Source: CALAZP01 sp964410725 (GTDB lineage: Bacteria > Bacteroidota > Bacteroidia > Chitinophagales > Saprospiraceae). From it: a stretch of 64,000 nucleotides of DNA. The notes under the pieces are model-generated. The model ran no database searches. It saw only the letters and a program-made list of their open reading frames with translations, and was not told where the DNA came from. The stretch covers positions 1-64,000 of the forward strand of contig CAYPID010000006.1 of NCBI GenBank assembly GCA_964410725.1, in the 5' to 3' direction. Both the position numbers and the translations under genes were made by a program. Positions 8,438 through 16,915 of this stretch are shown here, piece after piece (within the stretch, counting starts at the first letter, position 1; each line of letters opens with the position of its first letter).

Positions 8438-9229
8438 CTAATGGAATATATTAGTCGTTTCTTTTAAGTCTTTTAACATGGGGTAATTGGTGAGATCATG
8501 CATGGAGGGAACCACAGATATATAGCCCTCTTCTAATGCATTTACATCTGTATCCCTTTCTTCGTCTTCATTGATGAATACTCCAGTAAGCCAATAATAT
8601 TTTACTCCTCTAGGATCAATAGCTTCAACAAATTCTTCTTTCCATCTGGCATTCGCCTGACGGCATATCTTCATTCCTTTGATGGTTTGACCTTTTTCCG
8701 GTACGGGAATATTAACATTCAATAAATTACCTTTTTCCATTCCATGCGCTAAGACAAATGCAATTAAATCTCGAATAAATGGAACTCCCGGTTGAAAATC
8801 TGCTCCATAGGTGTGATCCAAAAGACTGAAACCAATAGAGGGGATACCTTCCAAGCTTGCTTCCATAGCAGCTGAAAGAGTGCCCGAATAGATAATATTT
8901 ATGGAAGCATTAGAACCGTGATTGATTCCTGAAACACATAAATCCACTTGCCTATCCTTCAAAACAATGTGTTTAGCTAATTTTACACAATCTACTGGAG
9001 TACCCGAGCACTCATAGGCTTCTATTCCGTCAAAAACATCTGCGGGGTGCAATCTTATGGGATCACTAATAGTGACTGCGTGCCCCATCCCCGACTGAGG
9101 TGAATCCGGAGCAACTACGACTACCTCTCCCATTTGGCGAGCAATATCAACCAGGACTTTTATCCCAGGAGCTGTAATTCCATCATCATTAGTTACCAAT
9201 ATAAGAGGTCGATTTGCCATGGTTTTCAT
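8438..9229 (-). CDS. surE: 5'/3'-nucleotidase SurE
   Basis: 263 residues. The SurE signatures are all visible: LVTNDDGITAPGI at the N-terminus (metal-binding Asp pair), VAPDSPQSGMGHAVT, SGINHGSN (metal-binding Asn region) and YSGTLSAAMEA. SurE dephosphorylates nucleoside monophosphates and is divalent-metal dependent. Two ATGs compete; the second at 9220 (residue 4) matches the usual SurE N-terminus equally well. It is the first gene of the surE, membrane protein, lpxB, PspC run. Confidence 0.95.
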   Translation of the reverse strand: MKTMANRPLILVTNDDGITAPGIKVLVDIARQMGEVVVVAPDSPQSGMGHAVTISDPIRLHPADVFDGIEAYECSGTPVDCVKLAKHIVLKDRQVDLCVSGINHGSNASINIIYSGTLSAAMEASLEGIPSIGFSLLDHTYGADFQPGVPFIRDLIAFVLAHGMEKGNLLNVNIPVPEKGQTIKGMKICRQANARWKEEFVEAIDPRGVKYYWLTGVFINEDEERDTDVNALEEGYISVVPSMHDLTNYPMLKDLKETTNIFH

Positions 9230-9275
9230 TTTATTTGGGCTAAATTAAAGATATTTGAGGTGCAAAAAGTAATCT

Positions 9276-10304
9276 ATGGCGGAATTTGAACAGATAAAAA
9301 CAGCAATTTTAAAAAAGGAACTTCATCCTGTGTATTTTCTACACGGACTAGAATCCTATTATTTGGATTTGTTGACCCATTTATTTGAACAAAACGTCCT
9401 TGAAGAGAGTGAAAAAGCCTTCAATTTTACAATCTATTATGGAAAAGATAGTGATGCTCGAATGATCGTGGATACGGCCGTTAGACTTCCTATGATGGCC
9501 GAAAGACAGTTGATAATAGTTAAAGAAGCTCAGGATTTGAAGGATTTAGCCAAATTAGAATCTTATGTCCTACACCCAAATCCACAGACTGTTTTGGTTC
9601 TTGTCCACAAACATAAAAAATTAAATTTGACGACCAAGTTTGGCAAAATCATCAAGGCGAATACTACCCTTTTTGAGTCCAAACCGCTCTATGAAAATCA
9701 AGTGGCTGGCTGGATTTCTAATTATTGTAAATCTAAAAAATTAAAATTGGAGGAGGGGGTTGCATTATTGTTGGGGGAATACTTGGGAGCCGATCTTTCC
9801 AAAATTGTCAATGAATTAGAGAAAGTAAGTATCAATTTGGAATCTAATGAGGTAATCACTAAAGATCTGGTAGAAAGGAATATTGGAATAAGTAAAGAGT
9901 ACAATGTATTTGAATTACAAAAGGCTATCGCATATAAGGATTTAAAAAGGATTTCTTCGATTTTAAGCTTTATGAAAAATAATCCGAAGAAAAACCCTCC
10001 AGTTTTAATCATTTCCAGCTTGGGGTCTTTTTTCACCCGGATTTATCAAGGTCATTTTTTATCTAAAGGTTCTGATAAAGACATCAGTAGCCATTTTAAT
10101 TTAAGACATCCTAGTGCTTTATCAGAGTTTAAAACGGCCCTTAAAAATTATCCTTTACCGATGACGATGGAAGTAATTCATCTGCTTAAAACTTTCGATT
10201 TGTATAGCAAGGGAGTTGGATATAATGCTACCGGAAAAGAGGATATTGAGTTATTAGAAGAATTAATTTGGAAAATAATTAATCAGCAGTTGGTTTTGAA
10301 TTAA
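9276..10304 (+). CDS. holA: DNA polymerase III subunit delta
   Basis: 342 residues, the HolA clamp-loader subunit. The N-terminal block HPVYFLHGLESYYLDLLTHLFEQ corresponds to the family PxYll-GEE start. The RLPMMAERQLIIVKEAQDL strand-helix and the later AIAYKDLKRISSIL segment of the C-terminal collar domain are also family-typical. Delta opens the sliding clamp in the replicative clamp-loader complex. The last bases of this gene contain the -33 box of the trp promoter. Confidence 0.9.
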   Translation: MAEFEQIKTAILKKELHPVYFLHGLESYYLDLLTHLFEQNVLEESEKAFNFTIYYGKDSDARMIVDTAVRLPMMAERQLIIVKEAQDLKDLAKLESYVLHPNPQTVLVLVHKHKKLNLTTKFGKIIKANTTLFESKPLYENQVAGWISNYCKSKKLKLEEGVALLLGEYLGADLSKIVNELEKVSINLESNEVITKDLVERNIGISKEYNVFELQKAIAYKDLKRISSILSFMKNNPKKNPPVLIISSLGSFFTRIYQGHFLSKGSDKDISSHFNLRHPSALSEFKTALKNYPLPMTMEVIHLLKTFDLYSKGVGYNATGKEDIELLEELIWKIINQQLVLN

Positions 10305-10324
10305 AAAAAGGAATGTTATATTTG
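10295..10324 (+). promoter_or_regulatory. Promoter of the trp operon
   Basis: TTTG (10295-10298, within the last holA codons), 18-base spacer, TATATTTG (10317-10324). Start of transcription would fall near 10331, about ten bases before the leader-peptide ATG, leaving a very short untranslated stretch before the leader. Confidence 0.65.
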
Positions 10325-10340
10325 AATCAAAATAAAAGAC

Positions 10341-10394
10341 ATGAATAATTTAGGTTTTTGGTGGTGGCACATAAATGCAAACTCGACGGAGTGA
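10341..10394 (+). CDS. trpL: trp operon leader peptide (WWW)
   Basis: A 17-codon ORF encoding MNNLGFWWWHINANSTE, with three consecutive TGG codons at 10359-10367. It sits between the trp promoter and an intrinsic terminator, immediately upstream of trpE, which is the layout of a classical attenuation leader. It corresponds in position and content to the leader within the Bacteroid-trp RNA motif described for this phylum. Ribosome stalling at the Trp codons when charged tRNA-Trp is scarce should favour read-through. Confidence 0.88.
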   Translation: MNNLGFWWWHINANSTE

Positions 10395-10452
10395 ACCCCA
10401 TTGCCTTAATGAAAATATAAGCGGCTTGTCGTTCACTCGATAAGCCGTTTTT
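10389..10452 (+). promoter_or_regulatory. trp attenuator: antiterminator and terminator
   Basis: The segment GAGTGAAC (10389-10396), which spans the leader stop codon, is perfectly complementary to GTTCACTC (10431-10438), which forms the loop and the innermost bases of the terminator. A ribosome stalled on the Trp codons leaves 10389-10396 free to form this antiterminator. A ribosome reaching the stop codon covers it and the terminator forms. The mutually exclusive pairing is seen directly in the sequence; the switching is inferred. Confidence 0.8.
10422..10452 (+). terminator. Attenuator terminator before trpE
   Basis: 10-bp stem CGGCTTGTCG/CGATAAGCCG (one G-U pair), 6-base loop, five T at 10448-10452. 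It lies 23 bases before the trpE ATG with no gene end between, so it can only serve to stop the leader transcript. Confidence 0.9.
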
Positions 10453-10474
10453 CATTTGATTTAAACTGTAATTA

Positions 10475-11878
10475 ATGGAAAAAATAAAACTTAGGGTTGT
10501 CGTCAAAAGGAAGTTAGCGGATTTCGTGACCCCAGTATCACTTTACTTAAGGTTAAGGGATTATTTTACTGAACCCGTTCTATTGGAAAGTAACGATTTC
10601 AATGCCCGAGAGAATTCTTTCTCCTTTATTGGATTAGATGGTATCGCATCTATCGAGGTAAAAAATCAACAAATTATTACCTTATTGCCCAATAGCAAAA
10701 AGATTCAATCAACTATAGATTCTTATACAGCAGTTGCGGATGCCATTGGGGACTTTTTAGATCGCTTTGAAACAGATTATGAAAGTCCTTTTGATGGATT
10801 CAATGGGATTTTTGGCCATATAGGTTTCGAAGCGGTTCAATATTTTGATGCGCATCAATTTGATCCCAAAAAAAAGGATATTGAGATACCTGACATCAGA
10901 TATACCCTTCACCGTTTCATCATTGGATTCAACCACTATAACGAGGAATTAATCATTCTGGAAAATATCCTACCTGGTTCTCAATCCAAAATGCACAGGT
11001 TAGAAACACTGCTTCAAGCTCAAACCATCCCTGAACACCAATTCCATTTGGATGGAAACGAAAAAACTAATTTGTCGGATGAAGCTTTCAAAGAATTAGT
11101 TCGTATTGGCAAGCGTCATTGTCAATTGGGCGATGTATTTCAAATTGTGTTTTCAAGGCAATTTTCTCAGGCTTTTCAGGGGGATGAATTCAATGTATAT
11201 AGAGTTTTAAGATCTATTAATCCCTCTCCGTATTTGTTTTATTTCGATTATGGCGATTATAAGATTTTTGGATCATCACCTGAGTCTCAATTGGTGGTTA
11301 AAGATGAAGTGGCCACCGTTAATCCAATTGCCGGAACCTATAAGAGAACAGGAGATGCAGATCATGACGCTGAAAAGGCTTTGGAACTGGCCAAAGATCC
11401 TAAAGAAAATGCGGAACACATTATGTTGGTTGATTTGGCTAGGAATGATTTAGGAAGGCACGCGGAATCCGTCCAGGTTAAAACTTTAAAGGAAATTCAG
11501 TATTTCAGTCATGTGATACACCTCGTCTCCAAAGTTCAGGGTAAACTCCCCAAAGGAACGAACCCCGTTACTGTTTTCGGAGACACTTTTCCCGCAGGGA
11601 CACTATCCGGTGCACCGAAATTTAAAGCCATTGAACTGATTTCAAAATACGAAAATACCCAGCGTAGTTTTTACGGGGGGGCATTAGGATACATAAGTTT
11701 TAGTGGAGAACTTAATAAGGCTATTGTCATCCGGTCTTTTTTGAGTAAAAACAATGTACTTTATTATCAAGCAGGTGCGGGAATTGTCGCTGCGAGCAAT
11801 GAAGATTCGGAACTGCAAGAAGTGAACAATAAATTAGGTGCTTTAAAGCGGGCATTGGTTGATGCTGAAAAAATTTAA
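10475..11878 (+). CDS. trpE: Anthranilate synthase component I
   Basis: 467 residues. The N-terminal domain carries the LLES motif (EPVLLESNDF) that in TrpE binds feedback Trp. The C-terminal chorismate-utilising domain has VFQIVFSRQF, FGSSPESQLV, NPIAGTYKRTG, the metal-ligand-rich LVDLARNDLGR, and TLSGAPKFKAIELI. It converts chorismate plus ammonia (from TrpG) to anthranilate. LLES plus linkage to trpG argue for TrpE and not the folate enzyme PabB. It is the first gene after the attenuator and ten bases before trpG. Confidence 0.95.
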   Translation: MEKIKLRVVVKRKLADFVTPVSLYLRLRDYFTEPVLLESNDFNARENSFSFIGLDGIASIEVKNQQIITLLPNSKKIQSTIDSYTAVADAIGDFLDRFETDYESPFDGFNGIFGHIGFEAVQYFDAHQFDPKKKDIEIPDIRYTLHRFIIGFNHYNEELIILENILPGSQSKMHRLETLLQAQTIPEHQFHLDGNEKTNLSDEAFKELVRIGKRHCQLGDVFQIVFSRQFSQAFQGDEFNVYRVLRSINPSPYLFYFDYGDYKIFGSSPESQLVVKDEVATVNPIAGTYKRTGDADHDAEKALELAKDPKENAEHIMLVDLARNDLGRHAESVQVKTLKEIQYFSHVIHLVSKVQGKLPKGTNPVTVFGDTFPAGTLSGAPKFKAIELISKYENTQRSFYGGALGYISFSGELNKAIVIRSFLSKNNVLYYQAGAGIVAASNEDSELQEVNNKLGALKRALVDAEKI

Positions 11879-11887
11879 TTTACCGTT

Positions 11888-12493
11888 ATGCGAATATTGC
11901 TTTTAGATAATTATGATTCCTTTACCTACAATCTGATGCAGTATCTTAAGGAGCTGATTCCCGATGGGGTAATTGATGTCATTCGCAATGATCAAATGGA
12001 CTTGGAAGAAGTGGCTCATTATGACATAATTGTTCTTTCTCCAGGACCTGGAATTCCTAAGGACGCTGGAATAATGCCAGATTTGATAAAAAAGTATGCT
12101 CCTGAAAAGGCGATTTTTGGAGTTTGTCTTGGACATCAGGCCATTGGAGAAGCTTTTGGAGGTTCTCTTACTAACATGGAACAAGTATATCATGGAATAA
12201 GTACATCCATTGAGATTGTAGAGCCTTTGGCCACTCCAATTTTTGATTCCTTACCAACCAATTTTCAGGCAGGTCGATACCATAGTTGGATCGTTAATAA
12301 AAAGGATTTACCCGATTGCCTCAGGATTACTGCGGTAGATGAAAAGGGTCGGATAATGGCATTTTCTCATAGGGAATACAATATTCACGGCGTACAGTTT
12401 CACCCGGAATCCGTGATGACCCCCGATGGTATGAAAATATTGTCCAATTTTATTATTTATTCGGCCAAGAGGATAGGCGCGAAAATTGCTTAA
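11888..12493 (+). CDS. trpG: Anthranilate synthase component II (amidotransferase)
   Basis: 201 residues, a class-I glutamine amidotransferase. Catalytic Cys80 sits in FGVCLGHQAIGE; the His/Glu pair (His172, Glu174) is in HGVQFHPES; the oxyanion segment SPGPGIPKDAG is at about residues 51-61. It supplies ammonia to TrpE and may double as PabA, as in many bacteria. It is a separate gene, not fused to trpD. Confidence 0.95.
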   Translation: MRILLLDNYDSFTYNLMQYLKELIPDGVIDVIRNDQMDLEEVAHYDIIVLSPGPGIPKDAGIMPDLIKKYAPEKAIFGVCLGHQAIGEAFGGSLTNMEQVYHGISTSIEIVEPLATPIFDSLPTNFQAGRYHSWIVNKKDLPDCLRITAVDEKGRIMAFSHREYNIHGVQFHPESVMTPDGMKILSNFIIYSAKRIGAKIA

Positions 12494-12504
12494 ATGAAAT
12501 ACCA

Positions 12505-13491
12505 ATGAAAGCACTTTTGAATCGATTATTTGAATTCGACAAACTCGATAGAGAAGAGGCTAAAACAGTTTTAATTCAAATAGCTGATGGGCAGTATAAT
12601 CCTGTTCAGGTAGCCTCTTTTGTTACTGTTTTTAATATGAGACCCATTTATTTAACTGAACTTCAAGGTTTTAGAGATGCCTTATTGGAATTATGTGTTC
12701 CAGTTCATTTAGATGGTATGGAGACCATTGACATCGTGGGGACTGGAGGAGATGGCAAAAATACCTTTAATATTTCAACCCTTACTTGTGTAGTAGTTGC
12801 AGGAGCGGGATATAAAGTTAGTAAACACGGCAGTTATGGAGTTTCCTCCTCAGTGGGTTCTTCAGATGTGCTCATCGAACTGGGATATGAATTCACCAAT
12901 GATACGGAGGTTTTGAAAAAGCAGTTAGACTCGGCCAATATTTGTTTTTTGCATGCACCTTTTTTTCATCCAGCACTCAAGGAGGTGGCTCCTGTTCGCA
13001 AACAACTGGGAATGAAAACCTTTTTTAATATGTTAGGCCCCCTGGTCAACCCCATTCAACCAACCCATCAGATGTTTGGCACCTTCAGTCTGGAATTATC
13101 CAGAATGTACCAGTACATCATGCAACCTACGGGGAGACGATTTTCTATCATCTATGCCATGGATGGATATGATGAAATCTCCTTAACGGGAGCATTCAAA
13201 TTGCGTAATTCTGAAGGGGAATTTATTATATCGCCTGAGGATATTGGTCTGAGAGAAATACAACCGGAAGAGCTATATGGGGGGGAAACGGCTGAAGATG
13301 CTGCCACTATTTTTAAGAATGTATTAAACAACAAGGCTACTGAAGCGCAGAAGGCAGTGGTACTAGCCAATGCGGGGTATGCCATTCAAACTATACATCC
13401 AGAGAAATCCATTGAGGAATGTATTGCAGAGGCAAAAGAAAGTATTGAAAGTGGAAGTGCACTGCAGGTTCTAAAGAAATTGTTAGCCTAA
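12505..13491 (+). CDS. trpD: Anthranilate phosphoribosyltransferase
   Basis: 328 residues. The PRPP-binding GTGGDG is at residues 79-84, the KHGSYGVSSSVGSSDVLIELG segment binds anthranilate and phosphate, and FFNMLGPLVNP is family-typical. It transfers phosphoribose to anthranilate, the second step of Trp synthesis. The gene lies 11 bases after trpG. Confidence 0.95.
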   Translation: MKALLNRLFEFDKLDREEAKTVLIQIADGQYNPVQVASFVTVFNMRPIYLTELQGFRDALLELCVPVHLDGMETIDIVGTGGDGKNTFNISTLTCVVVAGAGYKVSKHGSYGVSSSVGSSDVLIELGYEFTNDTEVLKKQLDSANICFLHAPFFHPALKEVAPVRKQLGMKTFFNMLGPLVNPIQPTHQMFGTFSLELSRMYQYIMQPTGRRFSIIYAMDGYDEISLTGAFKLRNSEGEFIISPEDIGLREIQPEELYGGETAEDAATIFKNVLNNKATEAQKAVVLANAGYAIQTIHPEKSIEECIAEAKESIESGSALQVLKKLLA

Positions 13492-13502
13492 AAATCGAGG
13501 AT

Positions 13503-14294
13503 ATGGATATTCTAGAAAAAATAATAGCCGCCAAAAAGATTGAAATAGAAAATGCCAAAAAAATAAACAGTATTTCTTTTTTTGAAAACCAAAAAGGATT
13601 TCATAGAACGCCCTATTCTCTTAAGAAGAGCTTAAAGGAGGGGATTTTACCAGGAATTATAGCTGAGTACAAAAGGAAATCTCCTTCTAAAGGAATCATC
13701 AATGATTCAGCTAAACCAGAAGAAACAGGTAAGGGGTATGAATTAGCTGGGGTAGCTGGTATTTCCTGTCTGACGGATCAAGAATTTTTTGCTGGAGATC
13801 CCAAATTTTTGGAGGCGATTAGAGCTGCTGTAGAAATTCCAATCCTCAGAAAAGATTTTATCATTGATGAATATCAAATTATTGAGGGCAAGGCCATAGG
13901 GGCAGATGTAGTTTTATTGATAGCTGAATGTCTGGATCGAGATTCACTTTATCATTTGACCAAGATGGCTCATTCTTTGGATATGGAGGTTTTGTTGGAA
14001 ATACACACCCCAAAACAATTAGATAAAATTATTGAATTGCCTGATATAATAGGAGTAAACAATAGAGACTTAACTACTTTTGAAGTTTCCATTCAGCATT
14101 CCCTTGATTTGATTCATCAACTTCCGGCAGAATGTGCAAGAATCTCTGAAAGTGGAATCAGTAATGTAGAAGCCATTTTAACTTTGAAGAAAGCTGGATT
14201 TGAAGGATTTTTAATTGGAGAATATTTCATGAGGGAATCTAACCCTGGACAAGCTTGTCAACAATTTATAGAAAAATTAGCTGCGTCACTATGA
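13503..14294 (+). CDS. trpC: Indole-3-glycerol phosphate synthase
   Basis: 263 residues, a TIM barrel. Characteristic segments are IIAEYKRKSPSKG (catalytic Glu55 and Lys57), SCLTDQEFFAGDPKFL, ILRKDFIIDEYQI, GVNNRDLTTF and ARISESGI. It closes the indole ring. It is a stand-alone enzyme, not fused to TrpF. Its last codons overlap the trpF start as ATGA. Confidence 0.95.
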   Translation: MDILEKIIAAKKIEIENAKKINSISFFENQKGFHRTPYSLKKSLKEGILPGIIAEYKRKSPSKGIINDSAKPEETGKGYELAGVAGISCLTDQEFFAGDPKFLEAIRAAVEIPILRKDFIIDEYQIIEGKAIGADVVLLIAECLDRDSLYHLTKMAHSLDMEVLLEIHTPKQLDKIIELPDIIGVNNRDLTTFEVSIQHSLDLIHQLPAECARISESGISNVEAILTLKKAGFEGFLIGEYFMRESNPGQACQQFIEKLAASL

Positions 14295-14950
14295 TAGTTA
14301 AAGTTTGTGGCTTAAAAGATCCTGAAAACCTAGAGCAAGTTTTGAATTTGCCCATTGATTGGTATGGATTCATTTTTTATGACCAATCACCCAGGATGGT
14401 GGATTACGAGCGCTTATCTAATTGGATTTCTTCCCACGGTTATAATTGGGAGGGTAAAAAAAGGGTAGGGGTTTTTGTAAACCATCCTATGGAATTCATT
14501 TTGAATGCATCGGGTGATTTTGGATTGGATTATGCCCAGTTACACGGGGATGAATCTCCGGATTATTTGAGGGAATTAACAATTTATAAATCTGTTTTGG
14601 CCAATGGTGGGTTCGATTTAATCAAGGCAGTTTCAGGTTCAAATCACGACCTTAATGTCGTGGCTGAGCAATTTGCTCCTTATTGTAAATATTTGATAAT
14701 AGACACCAAAACGGCTGATGGTTCTTTTGGGGGAACAGGTCATAAGTTTGATTGGAAAATTTTAGAAGATTATAGGGGAACTGTTCCATTTTTACTTTCC
14801 GGCGGGATTGGTCCAGACGATGCTGAAGCAATTCTCAAAATTAATCATCCACTTTTAGCTGGTGTGGATTTGAATAGTCAGTTTGAAGTAGACAAAGGCA
14901 TAAAAAATCCTCAGTTACTAAAAAATTTTATTGAAAAAATAAAAATTTAA
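14291..14950 (+). CDS. trpF: Phosphoribosylanthranilate isomerase
   Basis: 219 residues from the ATG at 14291, which overlaps the trpC stop as ATGA; a GTG further upstream lies inside trpC and is unlikely. Key segments are VKVCGLKDPENL with the general-base Cys (residue 6), YAQLHGDESPDYL, the IDTKTADGSFGGTGHKFDW segment with the general-acid Asp, and LLSGGIGPDDA at the phosphate-binding site. It performs the Amadori rearrangement in Trp synthesis. Confidence 0.95.
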   Translation: MIVKVCGLKDPENLEQVLNLPIDWYGFIFYDQSPRMVDYERLSNWISSHGYNWEGKKRVGVFVNHPMEFILNASGDFGLDYAQLHGDESPDYLRELTIYKSVLANGGFDLIKAVSGSNHDLNVVAEQFAPYCKYLIIDTKTADGSFGGTGHKFDWKILEDYRGTVPFLLSGGIGPDDAEAILKINHPLLAGVDLNSQFEVDKGIKNPQLLKNFIEKIKI

Positions 14951-14952
14951 CA

Positions 14953-16134
14953 ATGGTACAAATTGATAAAAATGGGTATTACGGTGAATTTGGAGGAGCA
15001 TTTATTCCTGAAATGCTTTTTCCTAATGTAGCAGAATTGCAAGAAGCTTATGTGCCTTTTATGGAAAGTGAAGCTTTCAAAAAGCAGTTTAATCAATTGC
15101 TTAAGGATTATGTTGGAAGGCCGACTCCTTTATTTTTTGCCGAAAGGCTTTCAGAAAAATATCAAACTCAAATTTACCTCAAAAGGGAAGATTTGTGTCA
15201 TACAGGAGCGCATAAGGTTAACAATACCATTGGACAAATCCTTTTAGCCAAGCATTTGGGGAAAACACGAATTATTGCTGAGACTGGTGCCGGACAGCAT
15301 GGGGTGGCAACAGCTACTGTTTGCGCCTTAATGGGCTTGAAGTGTATAGTTTATATGGGCGCTGTGGACATCCAGAGGCAAGCACCCAATGTTGCTCGAA
15401 TGAAAATGTTAGGTGCGGAAGTAAGGGCAGCTAATAGCGGAAGTAGAACGCTCAAGGACGCCACCAATGAGGCCATAAGAGATTGGATTAATAATCCTGT
15501 AGATACGCATTATATCATTGGATCTGTGGTTGGGCCGCATCCTTATCCTGATATGGTAGCCCGTTTTCAATCGGTAATTAGTGAAGAGATGAAATGGCAA
15601 CTGAAGGAGAAGACAGGGAAGTCTGAGCCCAATGCGGTTATTGCTTGTGTAGGTGGAGGAAGTAATGCTGCGGGCGCTTTTTATCACTATCTTAATGAAG
15701 AATCTGTTCGCTTAATAGCTGTGGAAGCTGCGGGTCTTGGGATTGATTCGGGAGAATCGGCTGCGACAAGTGTCTTGGGGACTAAAGGGATTATTCACGG
15801 CAGTAGAACGCTATTGATGCAGACCAAAGACGGTCAAATTGTAGAACCGTATAGTATTTCTGCTGGCTTAGATTATCCGGGAATAGGACCTATGCATGCG
15901 CATTTAATTTCTACTGGTCGGGCTGAGGCAGTTAGTATAACCGATCAAGAGGCCATGGATAGCGTATTTGAAGTCAGCCGCTTGGAGGGCATCATCCCCG
16001 CTCTAGAAACTGCTCATGCTTTTTCAGCGCTGCAAAAGTTGTCGTTTCAAACTTCGGATGTGGTGGTTATCAATCTCTCCGGAAGGGGGGACAAAGACTT
16101 AGAAACCTATATGAAATATTTAGACCAATATTAA
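14953..16134 (+). CDS. trpB: Tryptophan synthase beta chain
   Basis: 393 residues, a PLP enzyme. Lys88 in GAHKVNN carries PLP; AETGAGQHGVAT binds the substrate; GGGSNAAG holds the cofactor phosphate; GIDSGESAAT and SAGLDYPGIGP are the TrpB1-type segments. Indole and Ser condense to Trp, with indole channelled from TrpA. It starts two bases after the trpF stop and ends one base before trpA. Confidence 0.97.
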   Translation: MVQIDKNGYYGEFGGAFIPEMLFPNVAELQEAYVPFMESEAFKKQFNQLLKDYVGRPTPLFFAERLSEKYQTQIYLKREDLCHTGAHKVNNTIGQILLAKHLGKTRIIAETGAGQHGVATATVCALMGLKCIVYMGAVDIQRQAPNVARMKMLGAEVRAANSGSRTLKDATNEAIRDWINNPVDTHYIIGSVVGPHPYPDMVARFQSVISEEMKWQLKEKTGKSEPNAVIACVGGGSNAAGAFYHYLNEESVRLIAVEAAGLGIDSGESAATSVLGTKGIIHGSRTLLMQTKDGQIVEPYSISAGLDYPGIGPMHAHLISTGRAEAVSITDQEAMDSVFEVSRLEGIIPALETAHAFSALQKLSFQTSDVVVINLSGRGDKDLETYMKYLDQY

Positions 16135-16135
16135 A

Positions 16136-16915
16136 ATGAACCGGATTAAAGAACTCTTTCTACACAAGAATTCAAATATTCTCAATATTTATTTTACCGC
16201 AGGTTATCCTCACTTGCAGGATACAGGGAAGATTATCCAAGCACTGGATGCAGCTGGTGTTGATTTGATTGAGATTGGCATTCCTTATTCCGACCCACTG
16301 GCAGATGGCACTACTATACAAGAAAGTGGAACTCAAGCCCTCAAAAATGGAATGAACCTTCCTTTGTTATTTGATCAAATTGAAGCAGTTAGAGGTACAG
16401 TCCATTGCCCATTAATTCTGATGGGTTATTTCAACCAAATGATGCAGTATGGCGAACGGTCTTTTCTGAAGCGATGCAAGGAGGTAGGAATTGATGGCAT
16501 CATTTTGCCAGATTTACCCCTTTTGGTTTATGAACAAGAATATCAGGCGTTATTTGAAGAATTTGAATTGCCCGTTTCTTTTTTAATTACACCTCAAACT
16601 TCAGAGGAAAGAATCATTAAAATTGATTCTTTGAGTAAGAGTTTTATTTATATGGTGTCTAATGCCTCCATAACAGGAGCAAAAACTGGGATTTCCGATT
16701 CACAAATCGATTATTTTAATAGAATTCACGCGCTAAAATTGAACAATCCAAGACTAATAGGTTTTGGAATTTCTTCTCCAGAGACCTTTTCAACCGCTTG
16801 TCAATTTGCTCAAGGAGCTATCATTGGCAGTGCGTTTATTCAACATTTAAAAAAATCAAAGCAGCCAATTGAAAAGGCAGTCGATGAATTTGTGTCCTAT
16901 ATTAAAGGTATTTAG
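16136..16915 (+). CDS. trpA: Tryptophan synthase alpha chain
   Basis: 259 residues, a TIM barrel. Catalytic Glu46 is in DLIEIGIP and Asp57 in SDPLADGTT; LLPDLP-like ILPDLPLLVYE and GFGISSPETF follow in order. It releases indole from indole-glycerol phosphate for TrpB. It is the last gene of the operon; its TAG stop shares bases with the TAA of the convergent PLP enzyme, and no terminator is visible between them. Confidence 0.95.
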   Translation: MNRIKELFLHKNSNILNIYFTAGYPHLQDTGKIIQALDAAGVDLIEIGIPYSDPLADGTTIQESGTQALKNGMNLPLLFDQIEAVRGTVHCPLILMGYFNQMMQYGERSFLKRCKEVGIDGIILPDLPLLVYEQEYQALFEEFELPVSFLITPQTSEERIIKIDSLSKSFIYMVSNASITGAKTGISDSQIDYFNRIHALKLNNPRLIGFGISSPETFSTACQFAQGAIIGSAFIQHLKKSKQPIEKAVDEFVSYIKGI

